Notes: generated by a model from the letters alone, not told the origin. Shown: positions 1 to 8,333, counted from the stretch's first letter. The stretch: 64,000 nt of DNA from Streptomyces sp. TRM70350 (GCF_019219825.1 NZ_JAHUXH010000007.1:1-64000); one strand, 5' to 3'. Program-made: numbers and translations.

Positions 1-41
1 AACAAACACCTCTCCATAGTTCTCACGTGCCTCAGGGAAAA

Positions 42-83
42 CTCCTAAAGCGGGTGTCGCAGATTCGAATCCTGCCGGGGGCA
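42..83 (+). other. tRNA-Arg(CCT) 3'-half fragment (att-like scar)
   Basis: The segment reads as the 3' part of a tRNA from the anticodon loop (CTCCTAA) through the T arm (TTCGAAT loop) to an acceptor strand CGGGGGC and discriminator A. No D arm or 5' acceptor strand (expected GCCCCCG) precedes it, so it cannot fold as a tRNA. The first T-stem base pair is broken (GCAGA against CCTGC). A second, better conserved copy lies at 1214-1254. Duplicated 3' tRNA halves starting in the anticodon loop are what site-specific integrases leave behind. Confidence 0.75.
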
Positions 84-114
84 CAGACCTAAGCCGCGGG
101 TCAGGGAAGTGTTA

Positions 115-148
115 GGCCCCCCTTTCAGTTCGAACGGAGGGGCTTTTC
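115..148 (+). terminator. Terminator-like hairpin after the tRNA fragment
   Basis: A GC-rich inverted repeat (GCCCCCC against GGAGGGGC, one mismatch) is followed by TTTT. It sits about 30 nt past the tRNA fragment, where a tRNA terminator would be, and may have been carried along with it. Confidence 0.45.
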
Positions 149-285
149 CGCGCCCGGAGTCCACGAAGAGTCCACAGCCCCATGCTCCCTGGATGCGCCT
201 CTCGCAGACCTGCGCGGTATCCGTCGGAAGGCGGCTGGGCAGGCGATCTCCCCGGGAAGGCCAGGCTACGCCGGAGAAGACCTGG

Positions 286-300
286 CATACTTGAAGTATG
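286..300 (+). promoter_or_regulatory. Dyad overlapping the vapB start codon
   Basis: CATACTT-G-AAGTATG is a perfect 7-bp dyad whose last three bases are the ATG of the antitoxin gene. Ribbon-helix-helix antitoxins usually bind such dyads at their own promoter. No well-spaced Shine-Dalgarno is visible (GAAG ends one base before the ATG), so a leaderless transcript is possible. Confidence 0.4.
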
Positions 301-564
301 GCAACCCGGAAGATCACCATCACCGTGCCGGAAGAGCTGGTGGAATCGATCAAGGAACGCGTCGACGCGCGCGGGGTGTCCGGTTACATCGCCGCCGCCG
401 CCGCTCACCAGGACGCCATGGACCGACTGCGCGAGCTTGCCGAACGCCTCGAAGAAGAGCACGGCGCCGTGACGGACGACGAGCAGCAAGCAGCGCTGGA
501 CCGCATCGCCGCCATTGACAACTGGCATGACGAGCAGCGATCGCGTCCGGACGAGGCCACGTGA
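298..564 (+). CDS. VapB-like antitoxin
   Basis: An 88-residue protein opening with a short strand (KITITVPEEL) followed by helices, the outline of a ribbon-helix-helix DNA-binding antitoxin, with an acidic C-terminal half that would wrap the toxin. The stop overlaps the start of the PIN-domain gene (GTGA), so the two are translationally coupled. By analogy with VapBC pairs it would neutralise the downstream toxin and repress the operon; the dyad on its start codon supports this. The family call rests on operon structure and fold-like features, not on a database match. Confidence 0.7.
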   Translation: MATRKITITVPEELVESIKERVDARGVSGYIAAAAAHQDAMDRLRELAERLEEEHGAVTDDEQQAALDRIAAIDNWHDEQRSRPDEAT

Positions 565-1007
565 GCCGTACCACCCGAGCGAAGCTGCACCGGCCGCGAC
601 AGCGCGTCTTCGTGTTCGGCTCCGAGGCTCTCTCCAAAGCGGTTCAGGGCGACCGGGAGATGGCCGCGCTGATCAAGACGGCTCCGCGGCTCGACATCCC
701 GATCGTCACCTCGGCGCTCGCGACCTTGGAGGCATGGGACCCTCGCGAAGCGGCCAGGCAGGCATTGTGGAACTGGACGCTGTCCCGGGTCCGCGTCGTG
801 CACACGGACGACCAGGTGATCGCCATGGCGCGCGACATGCTGAGGGCAGCGGGCCTGCACGGTCACAAGTACGCCATCGACGCCGTTCTGGCAGCCGTGG
901 CCGGACGAGAAGCCGCGCAGGGCGCCCAGGCGACCGTCTTCACCTCCGACACCGACGACATGAACCAGCTCCTCGCGGGACACTCCGTGCGAGTCGAGAA
1001 GGTCTGA
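561..1007 (+). CDS. VapC-like PIN-domain toxin, possibly inactive
   Basis: A 148-residue PIN-domain protein; such toxins are Mg-dependent RNases that use three or four acidic residues. The later acidic positions are present (HKYAIDAVLA near residue 110, FTSDTDDMNQ near 130). At the first position, where the family has Asp at the end of strand 1, this protein has Gly: VFVFGSEALSK near residue 20. If the alignment is right, metal binding is crippled and the toxin may be dead. It starts with GTG overlapping the antitoxin stop. The pair lies between two tRNA-Arg fragments, so it is probably a surviving passenger of an integrated element. Confidence 0.75.
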   Translation: MSRTTRAKLHRPRQRVFVFGSEALSKAVQGDREMAALIKTAPRLDIPIVTSALATLEAWDPREAARQALWNWTLSRVRVVHTDDQVIAMARDMLRAAGLHGHKYAIDAVLAAVAGREAAQGAQATVFTSDTDDMNQLLAGHSVRVEKV

Positions 1008-1213
1008 CGAGACGCCGCCCGTACCTCACTCCCACCACTCGCCGACTCGACTGAGCAACCTGTGCCCTCGTCGGACAGCATCCACCGGCGCATATCCAGC
1101 CCACACGGGAACGGAAAGCACCGCGAAGACGTGAGAACTGCGGAGCAGTGTTTCCCCAGGCCAGGAACGCTGCAGTCCATATTTCCGCAGGCCACAGCCC
1201 CGCCAAGAGAAAA

Positions 1214-1254
1214 CTCCTGAAGGGGTGTCGCAGGTTCGAATCCTGCCGGGGGCA
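1214..1254 (+). other. Second tRNA-Arg(CCT) 3'-half fragment
   Basis: A second copy of the tRNA 3' half with an intact T arm (GCAGG/CCTGC around TTCGAAT), acceptor strand CGGGGGC and discriminator A. It begins at the anticodon loop, and the sequence before it does not resemble a tRNA 5' half. Together with 42-83 it forms direct repeats about 1.17 kb apart bracketing the vapBC pair. That fits successive integrations at one tRNA-Arg gene lying to the left of the window. Confidence 0.75.
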
Positions 1255-1307
1255 CCCACGCGTTGCGTCGCTGACCTGGGGTTTCTTCCCCCGGGAGGCG
1301 CTCTATT

Positions 1308-1339
1308 CGGCCTCGGGCTCCTCGTCCGGGGCCGTTTTT
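1308..1339 (+). terminator. Intrinsic terminator
   Basis: A 9-bp stem (CGGCCTCGG with CCGGGGCCG, one G-T pair) and short loop are followed by TTTTT. It lies about 55 nt after the second tRNA fragment and probably was the terminator of the original tRNA-Arg gene. Confidence 0.65.
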
Positions 1340-1412
1340 CGTGAGCAACGGGTACTGCTCGGCCTGTAGCCGGTCTGTATGCGCAGGTCTGGACGTCGGT
1401 CCCCTTCCCCGG

Positions 1413-2756
1413 TCAGGCCAGACCGAACTTCTCGGCGTGCACCTGCCGCGCGGGAACCCGCAGGTCTCGTAGGCCGGAGAGCACGGCCCCGGTCATGGCG
1501 GGCGGGCCGCAGACGTACACGTCGCGTTCGGCGATGTCGGGGACCAGATGGTGCAGGCTCTCCGGGCTGAATGGCGGTGGGGCACCGTGCTCGCCGGTCC
1601 TGCCGGTGAGCAGGTGCAGCCGTCCGCCCCGGAGCGCGACCAGCTGGCGCACCTCGTTCAGCAGCACGGCGTCGGCCTCGCTGCGCACCCGGTACAGCAC
1701 GACGACGTCGCCGGTCGCCTGCTCCTCCAGCATGGCCCGCACGGGCGTGATCCCCACGCCGCCCGCGATCAGCAGGACGCCGGGCCGGGTCCGGTGCAGC
1801 GAGGTGAACGCCCCGTACGGCCCCTCCACGAAGGCGCGGCTGCCGACCGGGACGTTCCGGAGGCCGGCACTGGCGCTGCCCGCCGCCTTCGCCGTGAGGC
1901 GCAGCCCCTGTCCGCCCGGCGCTGCCGACAGGGAGAAGGGGTTGGCCAGCCACCAGTGGTTGTGCCCGGGGAACCGCCAGATGCAGAACTGGCCCGCGCG
2001 GGCGGGAAACTTGTCGAGGTGCCGGCCGGTGACGTACACGGAGACCACGTTGTCCGACTCCGGCACCACGGCCGTGACGCGGAACCGGTGGTAGGCGTTG
2101 CGCCACAGCGGCATGGCGGCACGCCCCGTCAGCAGTGCGCCGAAGGCGAACAGCCACAGGATCCACCAGTAGGCCGTGGCCAAGGCGGAGGACGTGAACG
2201 TCGTGGTCTCCTGCAACTGATGGACGAACGACAGGCCCAGGGCCACGTAGAGCAGCAGGTGCAGGCCGTGCCAGACCTCGTACCGCAGCCGCCGCCGCAG
2301 GGGCCGGGTGGAGATCACGGCGATCACGACGATGACGGCCGCGGCAAGCATGCCCAGCAGGGAGGCCGGCACCCCGCTCAGTGCGACGAACGTCTTCCCC
2401 ATGGACGTGTCGTCGAGTGTCGCGTAGCCGAGCACCACCAGCGTGGCGTGGGTGAGCACGGTCCACAGCAGCGAGAAACCGACCCAGCGGTGCCACACCG
2501 TGAGCCGGTCCATCCCGATACGGCGGTCCAGCCAGGGCAGCCGGGCCACTAGCAGCAGTTGGAACAGCATCAGCAGGGCCGCGTGCAGTCCGAAGAACTT
2601 GGCGACCGTGAGCACCCCGTTCTTGCCCGAACCGGCACTGACGAACAGCGCCTCGACAACCACCAGGTTGGCGATGACGAATGTCCACATCGCCCAGCGC
2701 GCCGCGTCCACCGGAAGCACACTGCTGCCCCGCACCGTGCCACTCGCCATGTCCAT
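1413..2756 (-). CDS. Ferric-reductase-like membrane flavocytochrome
   Basis: About 447 residues in two parts. The N-terminal half has roughly six membrane helices with paired histidines (WHRW and THATL; VWHGLH and VHQL) suited to heme binding, as in the ferric reductase transmembrane domain. The C-terminal half is a flavodoxin-reductase-like module with an FAD motif (NPFSLSAAP), a nucleotide-binding glycine loop (GGVGITP) and the terminal CGPPAM motif. It would pass electrons from NAD(P)H through FAD to heme and an acceptor outside the cell; the acceptor is unknown. The start at 2756 is chosen because GAGGAAA lies just upstream; an upstream start would add 23 residues without a good RBS. Confidence 0.85.
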   Translation of the reverse strand: MDMASGTVRGSSVLPVDAARWAMWTFVIANLVVVEALFVSAGSGKNGVLTVAKFFGLHAALLMLFQLLLVARLPWLDRRIGMDRLTVWHRWVGFSLLWTVLTHATLVVLGYATLDDTSMGKTFVALSGVPASLLGMLAAAVIVVIAVISTRPLRRRLRYEVWHGLHLLLYVALGLSFVHQLQETTTFTSSALATAYWWILWLFAFGALLTGRAAMPLWRNAYHRFRVTAVVPESDNVVSVYVTGRHLDKFPARAGQFCIWRFPGHNHWWLANPFSLSAAPGGQGLRLTAKAAGSASAGLRNVPVGSRAFVEGPYGAFTSLHRTRPGVLLIAGGVGITPVRAMLEEQATGDVVVLYRVRSEADAVLLNEVRQLVALRGGRLHLLTGRTGEHGAPPPFSPESLHHLVPDIAERDVYVCGPPAMTGAVLSGLRDLRVPARQVHAEKFGLA

Positions 2757-3062
2757 GCTTTCCTCACATCCCCCGTGGCCGCTGCACTCGCGGCCCATAT
2801 GCACTGACCCATGAAGATCGAGCAATTGGTCCGGACGCGCACCTCAATCGGATACGCATACGGAGCGTGGGCCCGATCCGTTCACGCCAGAACCGTCGAA
2901 TCCGACCACCGTTCCGTCGGTGCGTCCTGCGGAGCAGGGTTCCGCAATGGTTCGCGTCGCGGGGTGGTGCAGCTCTCGACGGTGTGGCCGGCGCCGCGAA
3001 CGTCAGCAGTACGCTGAATCCGGCGGGATCGGGCCCGCGGCACGGTGTCCGGGAGGTGCTTC
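2757..3062. other. Intergenic region, nothing recognised
   Basis: About 300 bp between the divergent ferric-reductase-like gene and the Uma2 remnant. It must hold the promoter of the minus-strand gene. No convincing gene, hairpin or repeat was seen. Confidence 0.4.
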
Positions 3063-3329
3063 ATGACGGCCGAGATGGTGGCTCCGGCGTGGATGCATGA
3101 GCAGATCACGGCGGAGGAGTACGAGTCCTGGTCCGAGGAGCAGTGCCACGGTATCGAGATCGTGGACGGCATGGTCGTCGTGACTCCGGGTGCGTCCAAG
3201 CGGCACAACCGGCTGGCCCGGATTCCGGCGAACGCCCTGGATGCCGCCGCGGGCACGGAATGGAACGCCGACACGGCCCGGCGCGGTACGACGGCAGGCC
3301 CACTTGGTAAGGAAGCCAGGCGAGGGTGA
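3063..3329 (+). pseudogene. Truncated Uma2-family protein
   Basis: The first 65 or so residues match the start of Uma2 proteins common in Streptomyces (AEEYESWSEE, IEIVDGMVVVTPGASKRHN). After WNAD the similarity stops and the frame ends within about 20 unrelated residues, whereas the family is normally near 190 residues with its PD-(D/E)XK nuclease core further on. The catalytic half is therefore missing. It is the first of several broken genes in 3.0-4.2 kb. Confidence 0.65.
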
Positions 3330-3517
3330 GGGCGAACTGGATTCCGTGACGGTCGAGGTGGCACCATCAGGGTCGCCGGACACCCGCGAGTCCGAGTCCG
3401 TGTCCTCGGGCCCGTCTGTCCTCAAGCCGGTGCAGGAGGCCGATGCAAAGGCCACGGGCGGGACGCGAAGAGGCGGAGCCGACGACCCACAGCAGCAACT
3501 CCTCGAAGGACGTGTCC

Positions 3518-3964
3518 ATGCGGCTGGCCCTGAAGACGTCGGACCCTGTGCGAACCCGGTCCCTGCGCAGGGTACTCATCACACTTCTGGTTGCCGCTGT
3601 CGCCGCCGCCCTGGCTATCGGCGGCATCGCGGTGGCCAACGCGGTGAACCAGCCGGAGCTCCGGATACGCGGCATCCCCAGCAGCGGCGTGCTGAACGCC
3701 GCCGCGCTCTCCGAGGCCACGCTCACGGTGGACGTGGTCGATCGCAACGGCGACGAGGCGCTGGGCAATGAGGCGCTGCGCAGTGTCGAGGTCAGGCTGA
3801 ACGGCGAGATCGTCCCCACCCTGTGGGTCGGAGGCCACAGGGTGCTCGACGTGGGGGCGTTGCGGGACGGGGAGTACGAGCTGACGGTGACCGCCGACCC
3901 GGGCCTGCTCTCGGCGGAGATCAGTCTCAGTCGCCGCTTCATCGTGGACACCACCCAGCCCTGA
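3518..3964 (+). pseudogene. Truncated membrane-anchored secreted protein
   Basis: 148 residues from an ATG preceded by GAAGGA. There is a basic N-terminus, one membrane helix (VLITLLVAAVAAALAIGGIA, about residues 17-36), then a beta-rich extracellular domain (LRIRGIP, VEVRLNGEIVPTLWVGG) like the Ig-like N-terminal region of secreted Streptomyces polysaccharide-deacetylase-type proteins. The frame stops right after FIVDTTQP, where a catalytic domain would be expected, next to an integrase remnant. I read it as a 3'-truncated gene; a complete short secreted protein is possible. Confidence 0.5.
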
Positions 3965-3966
3965 CC

Positions 3967-4178
3967 TCAAGGTCCCAGACGCGTGCTGAACTCGTCCACG
4001 AGCACGTCCGCGCCGCCGCCCCTGCAGTCGGAGAGGGAAACAGCTCGCTGGCTCCCCCGGGTAACCCAACACTGCGCCTTGCGCGGGACGATCGCCCACG
4101 GGCGCGTCCGCGGCCTCCTGTTCGAGCTGGGGGAGGACGCTGGTGTAGGTGTCGGCGGTGAGCTTGTACGAGGAGTGC
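3967..4178 (-). pseudogene. C-terminal remnant of a tyrosine recombinase (integrase)
   Basis: On the minus strand the motif LGHSSYKLTADTYTSVLPQ is readable at about 4175-4120. It is the typical end of actinomycete phage or plasmid tyrosine recombinases and includes the catalytic Tyr (DTYTSV). Upstream the frame meets a stop and the rest of the catalytic domain is absent. Downstream the reading continues in another frame (SDCRGGGADVLVDE, ending at 3967), so there is at least one frameshift as well. It is a dead integrase tail that supports the integration history of the left end. Confidence 0.65.
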
Positions 4179-4294
4179 CCGAGGGTTCCGGAGCGGAGAC
4201 GGCCGCCGCGGCAGGTGCCGGACGAGACGGTCCGAGGTCACACGACTCCAGAGCGGCAACCGCGTGAGGGCCGGACGGTCGCAGCGTTCGGGCC

Positions 4295-5128
4295 TCACGC
4301 GGGAGCGGCGCCGTGGGCAGGTGAGCCGTCCGGTGAAGGGCGGGCGTGGTGCTGCGGGCGCCAGGTCGCGACGAGGGCTGCGGCGAGGAGCAGTTCGGCG
4401 ATGTCGCCGCCGTAGTACATGATCTCCGCACCGCCCTGGACTTCGGGTACGGGGGCGTGGATGTCGACCCAGAAGCCGCCGTACATCAGTTGTGAGATCA
4501 CCGCATGGGCGGCGATGGCCACGCCGAGCCAGACCAGACGGGCGCGGACGCCGGGCCGGACAGGCGCGGGGTCGGGCCCGGCGATCACGTGGGCGAACAG
4601 GCACCCCGACAGCAGAAAGTGCAGGTGCAGCAGCCAGTGCCCGCCCGGGTGGGCCATGGCCGCGTTGTAGAGCGGGGTGAAGTAGACAACCGCGAGGCTG
4701 CCGGTGGACAGCAGCAGGCTGACGGCCGGACGGGCGAACAACCGCGCGGGGCGGCTGTGGACCACGGCGGTGAGCCGACGAGCGCGGGCGGCGGGCAGCG
4801 TGCGCAGCAGCAGAGTGACCGGCGCGCCGAGCACCAGGGCGAGCGGGGCGTACATGCCGATCAGCAGGTGCTGGACCATGTGCCCGCGGAAATCGGCGTG
4901 CGCGAAGGGCGCGACCGGCGGCAGAAGTGCCGTGGCCAGCAGGACCAGCCCGGTGAGGAAGGCCGCGGTGCGCCAGTTGCTCCAGCCCCGCACCGGGTTG
5001 CGGAGCCGAGCCCGGTGGGCCAGGCACAGATACGTACCGGCGCACACCAGCGCGGCGAGCGCGGGCACCAGTATCTCCGGCACACTGCTGCCCGGGTCAT
5101 GGCCGGGAATGGGGTGGTCGTGCTCCAT
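4295..5128 (-). CDS. CtaG-family cytochrome c oxidase assembly protein
   Basis: A 277-residue membrane protein with about seven helices and the histidine-rich segments of the caa3-type CtaG family (FRGHMVQHLLIGMYAPLALVLG, HWLLHLHFLLSGCLF, YYGGDIAELLLA). These proteins help assemble or metallate terminal oxidases, though many actinobacterial members are uncharacterised. The start ATG overlaps the stop of the upstream DUF2243 gene (TGATG), so the two are co-translated. The tail is rich in His, Pro and Ala. Confidence 0.85.
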   Translation of the reverse strand: MEHDHPIPGHDPGSSVPEILVPALAALVCAGTYLCLAHRARLRNPVRGWSNWRTAAFLTGLVLLATALLPPVAPFAHADFRGHMVQHLLIGMYAPLALVLGAPVTLLLRTLPAARARRLTAVVHSRPARLFARPAVSLLLSTGSLAVVYFTPLYNAAMAHPGGHWLLHLHFLLSGCLFAHVIAGPDPAPVRPGVRARLVWLGVAIAAHAVISQLMYGGFWVDIHAPVPEVQGGAEIMYYGGDIAELLLAAALVATWRPQHHARPSPDGSPAHGAAPA

Positions 5129-5688
5129 CAGGCGGTCCGCCGTGCCTGTCGGCCGGCGGGAGTCTCGGGGTCGAAGGACTGTCCGCCGCGCTGCAGCAGC
5201 CAGCCCCCGGCCACCAGCAGCGCGCCCAGCAGCAGGAAGCCCAAATCCCACCAGATCTGGCCGTCACCGGCGTAGACGTGGTGGATGCCCAGGACGTGGT
5301 GGTCCAGGACGCCCTCGACGAGGTTGAACAGCCCCCAGCCGACCAGGACCCAGCCCCACAGCACCCTGGAGCTCCACACGCGGCGCCGGTTGTGGGTGAC
5401 CCGGGAGTACAGGATGGCGAGCCCGGTCAGCACAGCGAGCCAGCACACCACGTGGAAGATGCCGTCCCACACGGTGTTCATCTCCAACCCCGACACCGTG
5501 TTGGGGTTGTAGTACTTCACCCCGATACGGTCGTCGTTGGTGCTGGTGAGCATGTGATGCCACTGCAGAAGCTGGTGCAGGAGAATGCCGTCGACGAACC
5601 CGCCGAGCCCCACCCCCAGCACGATCCCCGGCAACTGGAGTCCGGCCGGAACCGTACCCGCCCCGGTCTCGCCCGCGGTGGTCGCCAT
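5128..5688 (-). CDS. DUF2243 membrane protein
   Basis: 186 residues with four or five membrane helices. It carries the DUF2243 hallmarks: GGFVDGILLHQLLQWHHM near residue 31, WDGIFH in the middle, and NLVEGVLDHHVLGIHHV later. The conserved histidines suggest metal binding, but no function is established. DUF2243 and CtaG-type genes are often paired in actinobacteria, as here with overlapping codons, hinting at a shared role in oxidase or copper handling. Confidence 0.85.
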   Translation of the reverse strand: MATTAGETGAGTVPAGLQLPGIVLGVGLGGFVDGILLHQLLQWHHMLTSTNDDRIGVKYYNPNTVSGLEMNTVWDGIFHVVCWLAVLTGLAILYSRVTHNRRRVWSSRVLWGWVLVGWGLFNLVEGVLDHHVLGIHHVYAGDGQIWWDLGFLLLGALLVAGGWLLQRGGQSFDPETPAGRQARRTA

Positions 5689-6089
5689 CGCCCTGCCTCC
5701 GTCCCGTCAGCACCGGTGTTCGCGTCTTTCGGCTGTGCGGGTTTCCCGCCGGGGGGCCGTACTGAGGCGCGGCACAGCCCGTTCCTTGTCACGGTCTACC
5801 AGCTCCCCGGCCACACTGCGGCCACACTTTCGGCCGTTTGGCGGCGCTCGTCCCGTCTCTCGGCGAACCGACGGCCGGAGCCGCCGATGAGCGTCTGGGC
5901 CGGCCCATCGCGGGAGCGGTCCTGCTGGTGAACAGCCTCTGGTTGGCTTGGCGCCGCCTCGCCAGGCTCCGGAAACCGACCCGCCCGTCGTAGCGACGCC
6001 ACGCAACCGTCACCTGGTCAGTGAATGACTGCGCCCTTGCCGAAGCCGCGCGCTGCCAGTTGCTGTTCGGCCACCAGCGCCCATGCGCA
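5689..6089. other. Region without a recognised gene
   Basis: About 400 bp between the DUF2243 gene and the DUF3995 remnant. An open frame runs through on the minus strand, but its residues (Arg, Ala, Pro and Ser rich) look like random high-GC translation. Nothing can be supported beyond a promoter for the DUF2243-CtaG pair. Confidence 0.35.
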
Positions 6090-6330
6090 CCGCGCCGCCG
6101 AAGCCCGAGTGCCACCGCGGCGCCGACCAGGCACAGGAGGCCGACTCCCCAGAGGCCTCCGGCTACGAACCAGGCCGGTCGCTCGGACACGAGACGCTCA
6201 CCGGACGAGACATCCAGCCCCACTTGCCCGCCGAGGGCCCAGAAGAAATGCAAACCAGCGAAAGCCACCGCCCAACCGGCAGCAAGGTACCCGAAGCGGA
6301 GACGAGGACGGGGCGCCCGTGGCGGACTGG
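6090..6330 (-). pseudogene. Remnant of a DUF3995 membrane protein
   Basis: A stretch reading GYLAAGWAVAFAGLHFFWALGG, then ERPAWFVAGGLWGVGLLCLVGAAVALGL, matches the first two helices of DUF3995 proteins. No good start codon precedes the first helix (the first ATG is inside it). After the second helix the residues stop looking like a membrane protein, whereas the family has about four helices. I call it a broken copy. Confidence 0.45.
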
Positions 6331-6363
6331 GTTGCCGATGTGGGGTTGCAGGGAGGTGGCCGG

Positions 6364-6879
6364 TTATTCGTCCCGCCTGGGGCTGAACTTCAAGATGACC
6401 CTCTCGTCGTCCGGCCGGTCGAAGTCGACATGGATGTCGCCGGTCTGGACTGTTCCGGTGCCGCCCACCCAGCCCCTCAGCGGCGAGGGTTGGTCGTCGG
6501 TCGCCGAGAACTCGACTCTGTCGTCTGTGATGCGGTCCACCGTGAACGTCTCGGAGATGAACTTGGGGGCGAACCGGATCGTGTCTCCATCCCTGACTTC
6601 CACCTCACAGGTGCGGTCCAGGCACGCATCCAGGTCCCGCCCGTCCCGGGCCTCCTTGCGTGTCGGGGACGGCGTGGGGGTCGGAGACGGCGTGGCCGGT
6701 GAGGAGGGGGACGCCGAGCGCTGTCCCTTGCCCGCCGTCGGCGTCACGGCACTCCCCGATGCGTCGCTGTCACCGCCACCGCAGGCCGTGACCATAAACG
6801 CGAGGACCGGCCCGAGCGCCCAGAGCGCGCGGGACCTCGCGGGAGCCGTCCGACCTCCTGCGGCCTGCGCTTTGTCCAT
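6364..6879 (-). CDS. Putative lipoprotein
   Basis: 171 residues. A hydrophobic signal (ALWALGPVLAFMVTACGGG) ends in a lipobox with Cys near residue 33. A Ser/Thr/Pro-rich linker (SPTPTPSPT) follows, then a small beta-rich domain with a CLDRTC Cys pair. It should be anchored outside the membrane. No family was recognised. The start at 6879 has a purine-rich AGGGGGAAG upstream. It lies 120 bp beyond the end of the biosynthetic operon and may or may not belong to it. Confidence 0.7.
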   Translation of the reverse strand: MDKAQAAGGRTAPARSRALWALGPVLAFMVTACGGGDSDASGSAVTPTAGKGQRSASPSSPATPSPTPTPSPTRKEARDGRDLDACLDRTCEVEVRDGDTIRFAPKFISETFTVDRITDDRVEFSATDDQPSPLRGWVGGTGTVQTGDIHVDFDRPDDERVILKFSPRRDE

Positions 6880-6999
6880 GCGTGTCTTCCCCCTCGGTAG
6901 GTTCAACCGATTCCGGTCCGGCAGCGATGCGGCCAACGGCTCGCTGATGAGGGCATCCTGGTGCAGGACGCCCGGGACCGGTCCCGGGCAACCACCCGG

Positions 7000-8322
7000 T
7001 CACGTCGGGGCGAGGAACGGTCCGGAGGTGCGGCACGCGGGGTTGGCGCCCATGCCGACGACGGCGCTGTCTCCGTACGGCAAGGCGCGGATGTGCGAAC
7101 CCGCGTATCCACCGGGGGTGAGGAAGACGTCCCAGGCGGCCATCCAGTCCTCGACGCGGCCCGTGCGAGGACTGACGACGGGTTCCCGGCGCGGCACCAC
7201 CCGCTCCTGGGCGACGAAGCCGTGGCCGGCGCACGAGTCGAGGACGCGGGCCCAGTCCCGGTCGCCGAGTTCCCAGCCGGCGTGGATGCCGGTTCCGGCG
7301 AAGTCCCCACGCGGCTTGACGATCAGCTGCTCCCGGTGCTCGCGGCAGTGCTCGACGAGGGCGGGGGTGAGCTCACGGGTCCACGGCAGCACCCGGTCCA
7401 CCAGGTCCCGCTCCGCCATCGTGAAGGCGTCCCGGCTCCGTTCGTCCGACAGCAGCGCCAGGCAGCCCTTGTTGGCGTACAGGGAGCTCTGGAAGGTGGT
7501 GAACAGCACCACCCTGCCCTCCTCGTGCGCACGCAGGATCGGCTCGACGGCCTCCTCGGCACCGGGGGTACGGGCGATCTGGGCCGGGGAGAAGTAGCGC
7601 AGCACCACGTCGAGGGGGGCGCCGTCGAGGTGCAGTCGGCCGTCCTTCTCACCGACCTGGCCCACCTCGCCGATGCGCAGGTCGATCCCGAGGCCGCGCA
7701 TCATCTCCTGGAAGGAGCGCACCAGATGGAGGTACGGGGCCAGGCCGCCGTCCCCTTCGACCAGGGCCACGACGGGGTCCGCCCCACCGGTCAGCGGGGC
7801 CGCGGCGGCACGCAGGGCGTCGGCGATGCGTTCCCCGGTGTGCACATAGCTCAGCCGGTGTTCCTCGGCGAAGGCGCGGAAGGCCGGAACGCCGAGCAGC
7901 GCCCGCTGGATCTCGGCCCGGTCGGCGCCGCCCAGTTCGCTGCCCACGTTGAACTCCAGCAGCTTGAAGGACGTGCCGTCGTGGTAGATGTCGGCGCGGC
8001 CGTAGGGGACGGGTTCCGCGTCCGCGAAGCGGCGCATCAGGGCGGCCTGCCGGGGCGGTATCCCGAGGGCGTCGCAGTACGCGCCGAGGTCGCCGTCGAA
8101 GAGTCGCGTGGGGAGTTGGGTGAGCAGGTCGAAGACCGACCGGATGTCGTCGGCGAAGGCGCGCATCCGGGTCTCGTCGATGAAGAACGGACGCGGTAGC
8201 AGCCGGTGGCCGCAGGACTCGTGGAACAGCGGCGGGAACTGGGCGTCGGCCATGGCGTGCAGCAGGTCCGTGTTCCCGTTCAGGCACTGCTCGTTGTAGG
8301 CCGTGGTCACCTGGTCCGTCAT
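7000..8322 (-). CDS. ATP-grasp-type protein (glutathionylspermidine-synthase-like)
   Basis: 440 residues. Motifs resemble circularly permuted ATP-grasp enzymes: KLLEFNVGSELGG near residue 120, LIVKPRGDFAGTGIHAG near 335 (nucleotide-binding Lys and glycine loop) and GFVAQERVVPRREP. Such enzymes activate a carboxylate as an acyl-phosphate and join it to an amine. It is the last gene of the long operon and the third ATP-grasp protein in it, so it is a candidate to add a further amide bond or a self-resistance group. It is separated from the MFS gene by a tandem repeat array; AGAGGA precedes the ATG. Confidence 0.65.
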   Translation of the reverse strand: MTDQVTTAYNEQCLNGNTDLLHAMADAQFPPLFHESCGHRLLPRPFFIDETRMRAFADDIRSVFDLLTQLPTRLFDGDLGAYCDALGIPPRQAALMRRFADAEPVPYGRADIYHDGTSFKLLEFNVGSELGGADRAEIQRALLGVPAFRAFAEEHRLSYVHTGERIADALRAAAAPLTGGADPVVALVEGDGGLAPYLHLVRSFQEMMRGLGIDLRIGEVGQVGEKDGRLHLDGAPLDVVLRYFSPAQIARTPGAEEAVEPILRAHEEGRVVLFTTFQSSLYANKGCLALLSDERSRDAFTMAERDLVDRVLPWTRELTPALVEHCREHREQLIVKPRGDFAGTGIHAGWELGDRDWARVLDSCAGHGFVAQERVVPRREPVVSPRTGRVEDWMAAWDVFLTPGGYAGSHIRALPYGDSAVVGMGANPACRTSGPFLAPT

Positions 8323-8333
8323 GGGTTGGTCCT

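Noticed and set aside
42-1254. Functional tRNA-Arg genes
   Set aside because: Neither copy has a D arm or 5' acceptor strand within reach.
1303-2688. A 461-codon minus-strand frame overlapping the ferric-reductase-like gene
   Set aside because: Out-of-frame, Arg/Ala/Pro-rich translation of the same strand. The 1413-2756 frame carries the FAD and NAD motifs.
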